Notes: generated from the letters alone by a model not told the origin. 64,000 nt of DNA from an uncultured Bacteroidales bacterium (GCA_903877385.1 CAIRDP010000011.1:133245-197244), one strand, 5' to 3'. Counted from the first letter of the stretch, positions 42,901 to 51,907 are shown. Program-made: numbers and translations.

Positions 42901-43212
42901 CTTCGGAATATGCTTGAACGCAAAAATGAACTTGCATTATACACTGCGCTCGGATTCCAGCGGAATTTCATCCTCAAACTGATCATTGCCGAATATATGG
43001 GAATACTGTTTGCAGGAACCGGGCTTGGGATAATTTCAGCTTCCGTGGCAATTCTTCCCTCGATCCTCTCTCCTGCCTGGCATATGCCTGTAACGGTGAT
43101 GGTGCTGATGCTTGCAGTTTTTGTGCTTAACGGATTATTATGGGTATGGCTGCCTGCCAGGGCAGCTCTCGGGAAATTGAAAGACGATTCCATTTCGAGA
43201 GGACTGTTTTAG
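39919..43212 (+). CDS. FtsX/MacB-like ABC transporter permease, long two-part form
   Basis: The 1097-residue protein starts with one membrane segment (residues about 15-38), followed by a large periplasmic part (about 40-490). The first FtsX domain has three segments at about 495-520, 540-575 and 590-620, two more segments lie near 640-695, another single helix near 720, then a second periplasmic stretch (about 745-965) and a second FtsX-type group of three segments (about 970-1085). This two-module layout is seen in the ABC3/FtsX class that handles lipoproteins, peptides or envelope stress. It ends the operon and is convergent with the PocR kinase 45 bases away. Confidence 0.85.
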   Translation: MSFVRLIISDFRYYRKAFLAVLAGTLVSTAVLTGALMLGDSVKFSLERLTNIRLGRIRYALHTEGRYFSQDIAGEIGVKNGGLAAPALLQEGIAVNPENNKRLNKVRVLGIDRRFTKFWDKAGECPGLNSAVVSSNTAKKLGLKPGDDLLIRVSGQGMAPANAPFVEEKSAVEVARFRVTAVADDGQMGRFSLNANQAAPFNVFIPLDRMAGLLKLKGLANVLLSDETRAASCSPDSLFRLLWKPGDAGLTIHSTGRDPVNEITSGRIFIDDQTAAAIRSVLPGSRAFLTYLANSFSYKAHSTPYSFITAASPDFLGLDPGRDGIIINSWLAEDLGVKKGDSLRLKYFIMGSHRQLTEDSSGFVVSQVRPMQDPTWDPSLMPAFPGMSDAGNCRDWETGAPVDLKKIRDKDEQYWKQYRGTPKAFISLASGQKLWANPFGSLTSIRFSAGKKDLASIEKAIMSKISPAQLGLTFTPVYREGKISASNSTDFGELFLSLGFFIILASLLLVALLFSLHIRNRMQETGVLSAIGFSKQQISGILLTEGLVLAVAGGFGGAIAGILFDRLMLLGLNTIWQDAVGTSALVIKIRFSTLILGAFSGILTSVVVLLIVSYSALRKPAWTRAQAGQLENEAWKKKKTRIAVFSAILFCLGSLGLVAYLLPGPGINNISLFLTAGALLIAGGSSAFYALLTRRSLSTKAEGGLIHLAFKNAALKRSRTMPVMILLALGIFSIFITAANRRTFFQSENDRHSGTGGFRYWAETSIPLRYDPSSPEGQKEYSLQYRSCLKNTRITAIQRLEGDDASCLNLNQSAHPAVLGIPVNTFQNREAFAFLELLPGIDPDKPWLALQKPLGPGIIPAYADQTVITWGLQKKIGDTVFYSGTNGEKTGLKLIGGLDNSIFQGYLLISDSLFRIHFPQVAGFKNLLIDGSPSSTDSISGVMETDFRDYGMYFTRTSERLASFNSVENTYLSVFLLLGALGVIIGILGLGLVLLRNMLERKNELALYTALGFQRNFILKLIIAEYMGILFAGTGLGIISASVAILPSILSPAWHMPVTVMVLMLAVFVLNGLLWVWLPARAALGKLKDDSISRGLF

Positions 43213-43257
43213 CGGATGAAAGGGTTACGGCCTGTTGAATTTTTCAGGATTTTCATT

Positions 43258-46080
43258 TCAATGATCAGGACCGGGCAGATACTTATTGAGTAACCTCAGG
43301 ACTTCTTCCTTTTTCATGGGTTTTGAGATATAATCATCACAACCGGCGGCAAAAGATTTTTCGCGGTCCTCCGACATTGCATAAGCCGTTTGGGCTATAA
43401 TCGGGATGTTCCGGCCCGTTGCTTTCATTTCCCTTGCCACTTCATACCCGCTGATATCGGGAAGTTTGATATCCAGCATCACAAGATCTGTTTCGGGGTG
43501 AGCGTTGAAGAATTCAAGGGCTTCTTTACCATTCCATGCATGTAAAACCTTGACAGATGCCCTGCTCAGCAAAACCCTTAAGAATTCGAAGTTTTCGGCC
43601 TGGTCTTCAACTATCAGCACCGTGGGGATCCTTTCTTGTTGATAAACCGGCAGTTTTACCTGAACCGGCCTTTTATGATCTTCTTTTGAATGGTCCAGGG
43701 GGATGGTAAAGAAGAAAACACTGCCTTTGCCTGGTTCCGACTCAAGCCAGATATGTCCTCCCATTGCCTGTACATATGCCCTGGTGATGGATAAACCAAG
43801 ACCATTGCCCCCTATATGACTGCTTGTATCATGTACCTGCCTGAAACGGTCAAAGATAAGTTCAAAGTGGCCGGGATCAATTCCTATACCGCTGTCTTTA
43901 ACAAAAAACTGAAGAATGTCGCCGGTTCTACGGTACCCGAATTTCACGTACCCCTTATGCGTGTACTTTAAGGCATTACTCACGAGGTTATCCAGGATCT
44001 GCCTTAGCTTGGTCTGATCGGCCCTGATGGGTTCCGGATTTTTTCCCGGCTCGCTCTCAATGGTAAATTCAATTCCTTTGTTTTTTGCTTTGGGTTTGAA
44101 TGTTGAATGAATGGAATCCATGACTACATCCAGGTCAAATTCTGTTTTTATCAGGTCGATTTGCCCGGCTTCGATCTTGGAAATATCGATGAGGTCATTG
44201 ATAATGTGAAGAAGTTGTTCGCAGTTTTCATTAATCACACGGGTAAATCTCTGCCTCTCCTCTGCACTTGTATCAGGGTCATCCAGCAGACTTGAAAAAC
44301 CGATGATCCCGTTCATGGGTGTTCGAATCTCATGGCTCATATTGGCAAGGAAGGCCGATTTCAGGCGGTCGCTTTCCTCGGCCTTATCTTTTGCCATCAC
44401 CAGCTCTTCCTCATTTCTTTTACGGCTTGTAATATCCTGTAAAACCCCTCTTACCTTTACACCCTGTCCTTTATCATCCCTTATCAGTTCAGCCTTTGAA
44501 TAAATATCCCTTCTTTCCCCGTCGCTGTCCCTCTTAATCTGAAATTCCTCCTTATAATCACCCGAATCCGAAAGAAGATTTTGTAAGGCCAGGTCCAGAT
44601 GGGGCCTGAAAGTCCCGATTACCTGTTCCTGTATTTTCTTAAGAGGCAAACCTTCGATCGAGTACTCTAAGCCGTAAATCCTGAAAGCTTCAGGGGAAGC
44701 CCACATCTTTTTAGTCCTGAGGTCAAGCTCCCAGTTCCCAACATTGGCAATCTCCTGGGCTTTGGTTAAACGTATTTCACTTTCTTTTAAATCATCCTCG
44801 GCTTTTTTCCTGTCGGTGATATCAAGGATTGATGAAAGTAGGAATTTCTCCCCTCCCACATGGATAATGCTTACAGAAATAAGAGAATCGATAAGCCTGC
44901 CATTTTTCATACGGGTTACAAAAGGCATCCCGTATACTATCCCGTCCTTTTTTACCGCATCAACAAGTTTGTCCCTGTCGCCAGGCTTTTCAAATACCCC
45001 AAGTTCCTGTGACGTATGCCCTATCACTTCTTCACGGGTAAACCCGGTATCCCTCAGGAAAACCTGGTTCACATCCTTGTATTTTGCGTCTGCTGCCCCC
45101 GAAAGGGTCATGGCCACGGGGCTCCTGTGAAAAATCGCAGAGAATTTCTCCTCACTCTCCATGATTATTTCCTTTGCATGTTTCTGTTCAGTAATATCAT
45201 GGCAAATGACCAGGTCGGCTTCCTGGCCCTGGTAATCAACTTTGGCTCCACGGGCTTCAATCCATCCTATACTTCCATCCTTGCGGAGGATCTTATACTC
45301 AATCAGCGGGTTCTCGCCCTGGTATACCTTTTTAAGGTCTTCAATGGCCACCGGCACTGAATCAGGATGAAGGAAATCAGTCATATTCGTAAGAAGGAAC
45401 TGACGGCTTTCAGCCGGGGAGTATCCAAGGATGTTTGCAACCGCGGGGTTAGTGAAGAGTATCCTTCCCTGGAAATCAATAATGACAAGACCTTCTATCA
45501 GGTTATTTATAAGGGTACGATAGGTGGCTTCGCTGGCAATGATGGCTTTCTTCGCTTCAATATCCTGAAGGTTCTTAAAACCCATTCCTGCAAGGATTTC
45601 GGTAAAGGTTTTAATAAAGTACAGGTAGGGATCCATCTGTTTCTTTGACCACACAGGCACTTTTTCCAAAGCTTCCAGGTATGGTTTTTCGTCGAAGCCG
45701 TATTTAAGGGCCTGTTCTCTGAAAAATTCCACATCCGGCTTTTCAAGAAAAAACTGCCCGGTGAAGAAAGTTCCAAGATGCTTCCCGTTAATCATAATAG
45801 GTGTGGCATTATCCACCATTCCAAGGGGACAACAGTAAGTCACGGCGGGATCAGCTTCAGAGAGATGACTTACGATGTAAGCATCGCTTCGTTTGCATAA
45901 TTCCCTGGTCTGATCGTTGAGCCTGTGGAATTTTGTACATATATCCTGCCAAGCAGTAGCAGTAAGAATATTACCTTCGGTATCAATTATCGCTGACGGG
46001 AATGAATAAATTTCGTTTAGCTTGTCCTGCAAAGATTGCAGCATCGGGATGTCAATAAGGTCCTGTAATTTGTATTCCAT
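43258..46080 (-). CDS. Hybrid sensor histidine kinase with PocR and PAS domains and a receiver
   Basis: The 940-residue protein begins with a PocR ligand-binding domain (residues about 8-165, cysteines in 'DICTKFH', 'CKRSDAYI', 'TYCCPLGMVDNATPI'). Three PAS domains follow (about 175-300, 305-430, 435-555). HisKA has 'ANMSHEIRTPMNG' with the phospho-histidine near residue 581, the ATPase domain has 'DNLVSNALKYT' and 'GLGLSI', and the C-terminal receiver has the acceptor aspartate in 'VMLDIKLPDISGY' near 868. PocR domains in other bacteria bind small compounds such as propanediol-like or hydrocarbon-derived ligands. No DNA-binding partner is adjacent, and the target is unknown. Confidence 0.9.
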   Translation of the reverse strand: MEYKLQDLIDIPMLQSLQDKLNEIYSFPSAIIDTEGNILTATAWQDICTKFHRLNDQTRELCKRSDAYIVSHLSEADPAVTYCCPLGMVDNATPIMINGKHLGTFFTGQFFLEKPDVEFFREQALKYGFDEKPYLEALEKVPVWSKKQMDPYLYFIKTFTEILAGMGFKNLQDIEAKKAIIASEATYRTLINNLIEGLVIIDFQGRILFTNPAVANILGYSPAESRQFLLTNMTDFLHPDSVPVAIEDLKKVYQGENPLIEYKILRKDGSIGWIEARGAKVDYQGQEADLVICHDITEQKHAKEIIMESEEKFSAIFHRSPVAMTLSGAADAKYKDVNQVFLRDTGFTREEVIGHTSQELGVFEKPGDRDKLVDAVKKDGIVYGMPFVTRMKNGRLIDSLISVSIIHVGGEKFLLSSILDITDRKKAEDDLKESEIRLTKAQEIANVGNWELDLRTKKMWASPEAFRIYGLEYSIEGLPLKKIQEQVIGTFRPHLDLALQNLLSDSGDYKEEFQIKRDSDGERRDIYSKAELIRDDKGQGVKVRGVLQDITSRKRNEEELVMAKDKAEESDRLKSAFLANMSHEIRTPMNGIIGFSSLLDDPDTSAEERQRFTRVINENCEQLLHIINDLIDISKIEAGQIDLIKTEFDLDVVMDSIHSTFKPKAKNKGIEFTIESEPGKNPEPIRADQTKLRQILDNLVSNALKYTHKGYVKFGYRRTGDILQFFVKDSGIGIDPGHFELIFDRFRQVHDTSSHIGGNGLGLSITRAYVQAMGGHIWLESEPGKGSVFFFTIPLDHSKEDHKRPVQVKLPVYQQERIPTVLIVEDQAENFEFLRVLLSRASVKVLHAWNGKEALEFFNAHPETDLVMLDIKLPDISGYEVAREMKATGRNIPIIAQTAYAMSEDREKSFAAGCDDYISKPMKKEEVLRLLNKYLPGPDH

Positions 46081-46195
46081 GCAAAAGCTGTTTAGATCTG
46101 ATCAGCGGAAATCCGTCATCAGTTATCAAAGATAAAAAAAGATATTAGCTTTTAGTTGTTTAGTTTGTATTTCACCGTCTTACCATTATATTTCG

Positions 46196-46203
46196 TACCT
46201 TTG
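46196..46203 (+). promoter_or_regulatory. -7 promoter box for typA (TACCTTTG)
   Basis: TACCTTTG fits TAnnTTTG and predicts a leader of about 90 bases before the ATG at 46301. The leader contains complementary ATCCCG (46232-46237) and CGGGAT (46262-46267), which could form a hairpin. Confidence 0.5.
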
Positions 46204-46300
46204 CACCCCCAAACTTAAAACCACAGTCCTGATCCCGCAAGGATGGTTTGTCATTCTTCGCCGGGATTGTTTATTTATCATCTGCGGATGACCAGATTTA

Positions 46301-48112
46301 ATGAATATGCCGGATATCAGAAATATTGCAATTATAGCCCATGTCGATCATGGTAAGACCACCCTGGTCGACCGTATTTTATACCAGGTTCACCTGTTCA
46401 GGGCCAACCAGCAGATGGGCGACCTGATCCTTGATTCCAATGACCTTGAACGGGAGAGAGGGATCACCATCCTTTCAAAAAATGTATCAGTAAGGTATAA
46501 AGGGGTAAAAATCAATATTATCGACACCCCAGGCCACTCCGATTTCGGAGGGGAAGTTGAAAGGGTCCTTAATATGGCCGACGGGGTACTGCTGCTTGTG
46601 GATGCTTTTGAAGGCCCCATGCCCCAGACCAGGTTTGTACTTGACAAAGCCCTGGAACTCGGGAAGATCCCCATTGTGGTCATCAATAAAGTTGATAAGC
46701 CTAACTGCGCCCCCGATGAAGTTCATGAAGCCGTATTTGAACTGATGTTCAGTCTTGATGCCAGCGAGGCACAGCTGAATTTTCCCACGGTCTATGGCTC
46801 CTCGAAACAGGGATGGATGGCTCCCGACTGGAGAAACCCCACCACCGATATATCCTATTTACTGGATACCATCATCAGCCATATTCCCCCTCCATCTGCA
46901 ACAGCCGGGAAACTTCAGCTTCAGATAAGTTCCCTTGATTACTCATCGTACGTGGGGCGTATTGCCGTTGGAAGGATATCGCGTGGCTCGATCAAAGCCG
47001 GGGACCAGGTGTCGCTGGTCAAGAACGACGGTACAATCCTGAAATCGGTCATCAAGGAACTATACCTGTTTGAAGGCCTGAGCAAGGAAAAAGTAAAATA
47101 TGAGGTCGAAGCCGGTGAGATCTGCGCAGTTCTCGGTCCCGAGAATTTCGACATAGGCGATACCATCTCCGATGCCGAAAATCCCGAAGGGCTGAAAAGG
47201 ATCAGCGTGGATGAACCCACCATGAGCATGGTATTTACCATCAATAATTCTCCTTTTGCAGGCAGGGAAGGCACTTATGTAACCTCCCGTCATTTAAGGG
47301 ACCGCCTCTTCCTGGAAACCGAGAAAAACCTCGCACTCAGGGTCGAGGAAACTGGTTCTCCTGATACCTTTAATGTATTCGGACGAGGGATACTTCATCT
47401 TGCCATCCTGGTTGAGACCATGCGCCGCGAAGGCTATGAGTTCCAGCTCGGGCAGCCCAAGGTGATCACCAGGACGATCGACGGTATACTTCATGAGCCC
47501 ATAGAAAACCTGAAAGTTCAGGTTCCCCAGTCTTTTTCGGGGAAAGTCATAGAGATCGTTACGAAGCGCAAGGGTGAAATTGTAAACATAGAACCAAAGC
47601 GAGACCGTATCACCGTCGAATTCAATATCCCTGCCAGGGGGCTCATCGGCATCAGGAATCCCATACTCACAGCCACCGAAGGCGAAGCTATCATAGGCCA
47701 CAGGTTCAAAGGCTTCGAGCCCTGGAAAGGTGAAATGCTTGGCCGTACAAACGGTTCGCTGATTGCGATGGAAACCGGGGAGGCTATTACCTATTCGATT
47801 GACAAACTGCAGGACAGGGGTAAGTTTTTTATTGAACCCGGCGACAATATTTATGCAGGGCAGATCATAGGCGAGCATACCAGGGGAAATGACATCGTTG
47901 TAAACCTGATTAAAACTAAAAAGCTCACCAACGTAAGGGCCTCAGGCACCGACGACAAAGCCGTGATCTATCCGGCAACCAAGTTTTCGCTTGAAGAATC
48001 CATGGAATATATCCAGGGCGATGAATACACCGAAGTCACTCCTAAATCCATCAGGATCCGAAAGATCATACTGGATGAAACTGAAAGGAAGCGGAGCCAG
48101 AAGAGAATCTGA
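46301..48112 (+). CDS. typA: Ribosome-associated GTPase TypA/BipA
   Basis: The 603-residue protein shows translational GTPase motifs: P-loop 'AHVDHGKTTL' (about 13-22), 'RERGITI' switch I, 'DTPGHSDFGGEVERV' switch II and 'NKVDKP'. It continues through EF-G-like domains II, III and V and the TypA-specific C-terminus ('ATKFSLEESMEYIQGDEYTEVTP' region, split). Length matches TypA. It acts in 50S subunit assembly and stress adaptation, in the cytoplasm. It is a single-copy housekeeping gene; the following glycosidase begins 41 bases later but is probably a separate function. Confidence 0.97.
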   Translation: MNMPDIRNIAIIAHVDHGKTTLVDRILYQVHLFRANQQMGDLILDSNDLERERGITILSKNVSVRYKGVKINIIDTPGHSDFGGEVERVLNMADGVLLLVDAFEGPMPQTRFVLDKALELGKIPIVVINKVDKPNCAPDEVHEAVFELMFSLDASEAQLNFPTVYGSSKQGWMAPDWRNPTTDISYLLDTIISHIPPPSATAGKLQLQISSLDYSSYVGRIAVGRISRGSIKAGDQVSLVKNDGTILKSVIKELYLFEGLSKEKVKYEVEAGEICAVLGPENFDIGDTISDAENPEGLKRISVDEPTMSMVFTINNSPFAGREGTYVTSRHLRDRLFLETEKNLALRVEETGSPDTFNVFGRGILHLAILVETMRREGYEFQLGQPKVITRTIDGILHEPIENLKVQVPQSFSGKVIEIVTKRKGEIVNIEPKRDRITVEFNIPARGLIGIRNPILTATEGEAIIGHRFKGFEPWKGEMLGRTNGSLIAMETGEAITYSIDKLQDRGKFFIEPGDNIYAGQIIGEHTRGNDIVVNLIKTKKLTNVRASGTDDKAVIYPATKFSLEESMEYIQGDEYTEVTPKSIRIRKIILDETERKRSQKRI

Positions 48113-48153
48113 GGATTGATTCGTATATTTGATATTTCATCAATTATACCATC

Positions 48154-50394
48154 ATGTTCGCTACAATAAAACAATCAGGGATGGGCATTATCATGTTCGT
48201 CCTTTTTTTATACGGGGGAATTGCCAGGCCCCAGGCAGTATCAGGCCCGCCCGTTTATACCAATGCAAACCTTCCGCTTGAAGAGAGGGTCAATGACCTG
48301 GTATCGCGAATGAGCCTTAAAGAGAAGGTCCTCCAGATGCAGAACAACGCCCCGGCCATAGAGAGGCTGGGCATCCCGGCCTATAACTGGTGGAGTGAAT
48401 GCCTTCATGGTGTGGCCAGGAACGGTATTGCCACGGTTTTCCCCCAGGCTATAGGTATGGCGGCAAGCTGGGACCCTGAACTTATTTACAGGGAGGCCGA
48501 CGTGATCTCGACCGAAGCCAGGGCCAAATATTACGAATGCTCCGGCAAAGGCCAGCGCGGAATATACCAGGGGCTTACATTCTGGTCGCCGAACATCAAC
48601 ATATTCAGGGATCCGCGCTGGGGAAGGGGCCAGGAGACTTACGGGGAGGATCCTTTTCTCACGGCACACATAGGGATTTCCTTTGTGAAAGGATTGCAGG
48701 GAAATGACCCCCGTTATTTCAAAGTCATTGCCACGGCCAAGCATTATGCAGTTCATAGCGGTCCCGAGCCCGACAGGCACAGTTTCGACGCCTGGTGCAG
48801 CGAAAGCGACCTTTACGGGACTTACCTCCCTGCATTCGAAGCCCTGATCCGCTATGGGAAAGCATATTCGGTGATGGGAGCCTATAACCGCTTCTGGAAT
48901 GAACCCTGCACGGCCAGTGACCTGCTCCTCGATAAGATCCTGAGGAAAAAGTGGGGTTTCGGCGGGTATGTCACCTCCGACTGCGGGGCGATCTGGGATA
49001 TCTATAACGGGCACAAGCTTCAGCCGGATTCGATAAGGGCATCGGTACTTGGAGTCAAGGCAGGCTGCGACCTCACCTGCGGGGATGAATACACCAGCCT
49101 GGTGGCTGCCGTTTCAAAAGGCTATATCAGCGAAGCAGAGATTGACGTTTCGGTCAGGCGATTATTTACAGCGAGGTTTCGCCTGGGCCTTTTCGATCCT
49201 GATTCCCTCGTGCAATGGTCAAAGATCAGGCCATCGGCAAACAACACAGCCGAAAACAAGCAGCTGTCGCTGAAAGTTGCCGAAGAAAGCATGGTGCTGT
49301 TAAAGAATGAGAACCACACCCTGCCTTTGGGTAAATCCATAAAAACCATAGCCGTGATTGGCCCGTATGCCGACAGGCTTTCGGTACTCCTGGGCAATTA
49401 TTGCGGCAAGCCTTCCGACCCTGTGACCATTTTAAACGGGATCAGGGAGGTTGCGGGCGGCAAAAGAGAGGTGCTTTATGCCAAAGGGGTTGAAGGGCTT
49501 GAAGACAATTCAATCAAGCCTACCGATAAATCAGGAAAACCCCTGCAGGCTCCATCAGCAGCCGATCTCGAGTCGGAAGCCTTGCAGATCGCGGCGAAAG
49601 CCGGCGTGGTCGTGTTCGTCGGCGGGATCTCACCTTACCTCGAGGGCGAGGAGATGGATGTGAACATCCCCGGTTTCAAAGGAGGCGACAGGACCAGCCT
49701 CGACCTGCCCGCAAACCAAAGCGCACTGTTAAAGAAACTGGCCTGGCTGGGTAAGCCTGTGGTCCTTGTCCTTACCAACGGAAGCGCTATTTCGCTTAGC
49801 CGGGAGTCGGAACAGATCCAGGCCATTGTCGAAGCCTGGTACCCAGGGCAGCAGGGAGGCAAAGCCTTGGCCGAAGTTCTGTTCGGCCTGTACAACCCTG
49901 CCGGGCGGCTTCCTGTAACTTTTTATAATTCGGAGGATGACCTTCCCCCATTTACAGAGTATTCGATGAAAGGGCGAACCTATAAATATTTTACCGGCAA
50001 ACCGCTTTACCCGTTTGGCTATGGGCTCAGCTTTTCGAAATTCGCATATATTGAAGCTGGTCCTGACAAACCGGCGTACTCATCGGCCGACACCATTAAA
50101 CTTACGGTTAAAGTGAAAAATGAAGGGCCTTTTGACGGGGATGAGGTTGTGCAGGTGTATTTCAGGAAGAAAGATTCGAAATATGAAAGGCCATTGAAGT
50201 CGCTCTGCGGATTTCAGAGGAAGAACATCAGGAACGGGGCCGTGGAATCCATGCTGGTGAATGTGGCAGTGAATGATCTGCGGATTTTCGATCCCGTCAA
50301 ACAGGATTATGCCGTGGAGCAGGGAGGGTATGAACTGCTGATCGGGCCTGATTCGGCTACTCCCTTGCTTACTGCAAATATTGAGGTTAAATAA
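48154..50394 (+). CDS. Secreted glycoside hydrolase family 3 enzyme (beta-xylosidase/glucosidase-like)
   Basis: The 746-residue protein has a signal peptide (about 1-28) and full GH3 architecture: the N-terminal barrel with 'YNWWSECLHGVAR' (typical of xylosidase-like members), the nucleophile region 'GGYVTSDCGAIWDI' (aspartate near residue 276), the alpha/beta sandwich with 'GEEMDVNIPG' supplying acid/base candidates, and a C-terminal fibronectin-III-like domain (about 640-745). It releases terminal beta-linked sugars from oligosaccharides in the periplasm or outside. Its stop overlaps the following GH63-like gene by one base (TAATG). No SusC/SusD pair lies nearby. Confidence 0.92.
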   Translation: MFATIKQSGMGIIMFVLFLYGGIARPQAVSGPPVYTNANLPLEERVNDLVSRMSLKEKVLQMQNNAPAIERLGIPAYNWWSECLHGVARNGIATVFPQAIGMAASWDPELIYREADVISTEARAKYYECSGKGQRGIYQGLTFWSPNINIFRDPRWGRGQETYGEDPFLTAHIGISFVKGLQGNDPRYFKVIATAKHYAVHSGPEPDRHSFDAWCSESDLYGTYLPAFEALIRYGKAYSVMGAYNRFWNEPCTASDLLLDKILRKKWGFGGYVTSDCGAIWDIYNGHKLQPDSIRASVLGVKAGCDLTCGDEYTSLVAAVSKGYISEAEIDVSVRRLFTARFRLGLFDPDSLVQWSKIRPSANNTAENKQLSLKVAEESMVLLKNENHTLPLGKSIKTIAVIGPYADRLSVLLGNYCGKPSDPVTILNGIREVAGGKREVLYAKGVEGLEDNSIKPTDKSGKPLQAPSAADLESEALQIAAKAGVVVFVGGISPYLEGEEMDVNIPGFKGGDRTSLDLPANQSALLKKLAWLGKPVVLVLTNGSAISLSRESEQIQAIVEAWYPGQQGGKALAEVLFGLYNPAGRLPVTFYNSEDDLPPFTEYSMKGRTYKYFTGKPLYPFGYGLSFSKFAYIEAGPDKPAYSSADTIKLTVKVKNEGPFDGDEVVQVYFRKKDSKYERPLKSLCGFQRKNIRNGAVESMLVNVAVNDLRIFDPVKQDYAVEQGGYELLIGPDSATPLLTANIEVK

Positions 50395-51758
50395 TGTATC
50401 CCGGGCAGATGGTATTCAGCATCCGCCATTTCCTGAAAGCATGGACTGCGGTTTTGCTGCTTTTCGGGATGAGTGCAGGGGCGCAAACCCTCTCTTACCC
50501 GGCTCCCGGCAAGCTCAGGGCCGATTCGCCCGTGTATATCCAGGCCCTCCAACGCTGGGCCTTGCTGGCAGGGAAATCGGCACACAAACAGGATAGGGAT
50601 TTTATAACCATCAATGCCCTTGCGGCCAAATGCATTTTCACCCTTCTGAACAACAGGCAGGGGCCGGCAGGAGGACTGAAACATGAAGGGGTATATCCTT
50701 CTTATACGGGTTTTCCCGGTTTCTGGGCATGGGACAGCTGGAAACATGCTTATGCCCTGGCAGGCATTAGCCCTGAACTGGCAATGAACAACATCAGGGC
50801 GATGTTCGATTACCAGGACTCATGCGGCATGGTTGCCGATTGCATCTTCATCGACAGTTCTGAAAATAATTACCGTGATACCAAGCCACCCCTCTCAGCC
50901 TGGGCCGTGTCAGAGATCTTCAGGCAAACCTCCGACACCTGCTTCGTAAAGGAGATGTTCCCAAAGCTGTTGAAATACCATAGGTGGTGGTACATTTACC
51001 GCGACCATGACCATAACGGCCTCTGTGAATACGGTTCAACCGATGGCAGCCTGCAGGCTGCCCGATGGGAAAGCGGCTGGGATAATGCAGTACGTTTCGA
51101 CAGCGCCCATATGGTGAAGAACGGTACGCATGCCTGGAGCATGAACCAGGAGAGCGCCGACCTGAACGCATACCTCTTCGAAGAAAAAAAATGCCTGTCG
51201 CGCCTGGCCCTGGTTTTAAGAGACACCAATGCTGCCGAAGCCCTGGACGAAGAGGCTGTAAAACTGGGGAAGATGATACGGAGCATGATGTGGGATGAGC
51301 GAAGCGGCTTTTTCTATGATATCCACCTGGATACAAAAAAGCCCATACTTGTTGCCGAACCCAACGGCTGGATACCTCTATGGGCAGGGATTGCCACTAA
51401 GGAGCAGGCAAGGAGGATCAGGAACAGGATTCTGAACCCCGGGGAGTTTAATACCTTCGTTCCATTCCCTACCCTTGCTGTTAACAACCCGGTCTTTAAT
51501 CCCGAACAAGGTTATTGGCGGGGACCTGTGTGGATTGACCAGGCTTATTTTGCCATCAGGGGCCTTTGGAAGTATGGGTATAAGGACGATGCCGTTATGC
51601 TCATGTATAAGCTCTTTAATCATTGTGACGGCTTGCTCGATCCTGAACGTCCGATTCACGAGAATTATCATCCTCTTACAGGTAAAGGATTAAATGAAGA
51701 GAACTTCAGCTGGTCTTCTGCACATTTTATTATGATAATAATGGAAATATATTTATAA
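50394..51758 (+). CDS. Exported GH63-like alpha-glycosidase
   Basis: The 454-residue protein has a signal peptide (about 1-31, ending 'SAGAQ') and an (alpha/alpha)6 barrel. 'FPGFWAWDSWKHAYAL' (about 102-117), the acid candidate in 'ARWESGWDNAVRF', 'GPVWIDQAYFAIRGLW' and the base candidate in 'HENYHPLTGKGLNEENFSWSSAH' (split around its glycine) match GH63/trehalase-type glycosidases. The likely substrates are alpha-glucosides, alpha-mannosyl-glycerate or similar. It is translationally coupled to the GH3 gene, so the two enzymes probably act on one oligosaccharide containing both alpha and beta links. The family call is firmer than the substrate. Confidence 0.8.
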   Translation: MYPGQMVFSIRHFLKAWTAVLLLFGMSAGAQTLSYPAPGKLRADSPVYIQALQRWALLAGKSAHKQDRDFITINALAAKCIFTLLNNRQGPAGGLKHEGVYPSYTGFPGFWAWDSWKHAYALAGISPELAMNNIRAMFDYQDSCGMVADCIFIDSSENNYRDTKPPLSAWAVSEIFRQTSDTCFVKEMFPKLLKYHRWWYIYRDHDHNGLCEYGSTDGSLQAARWESGWDNAVRFDSAHMVKNGTHAWSMNQESADLNAYLFEEKKCLSRLALVLRDTNAAEALDEEAVKLGKMIRSMMWDERSGFFYDIHLDTKKPILVAEPNGWIPLWAGIATKEQARRIRNRILNPGEFNTFVPFPTLAVNNPVFNPEQGYWRGPVWIDQAYFAIRGLWKYGYKDDAVMLMYKLFNHCDGLLDPERPIHENYHPLTGKGLNEENFSWSSAHFIMIIMEIYL

Positions 51759-51873
51759 TCGTATAAGTCTCTTATGCAATCACATACAGCATTTTTTGTA
51801 ATGTTTTTAAATAAAAAACAGCATCCCCTGCAATAAAAAGTAAATAAAAAAGTGTTAATCACGAATATTGTCG

Positions 51874-51881
51874 TATCTTTG
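51874..51881 (+). promoter_or_regulatory. -7 promoter box for the cold-shock gene (TATCTTTG)
   Basis: TATCTTTG fits TAnnTTTG and lies 26 bases before the ATG at 51908. It gives a very short leader, unlike the long 5' regions of enterobacterial cspA. Confidence 0.55.
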
Positions 51882-51907
51882 CATAAATTATTAAAAATTA
51901 TAGTATT

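Noticed and set aside
48241-49014. 257-residue minus-strand frame opposite the GH3 gene
   Set aside because: Shadow of conserved GH3 coding sequence.
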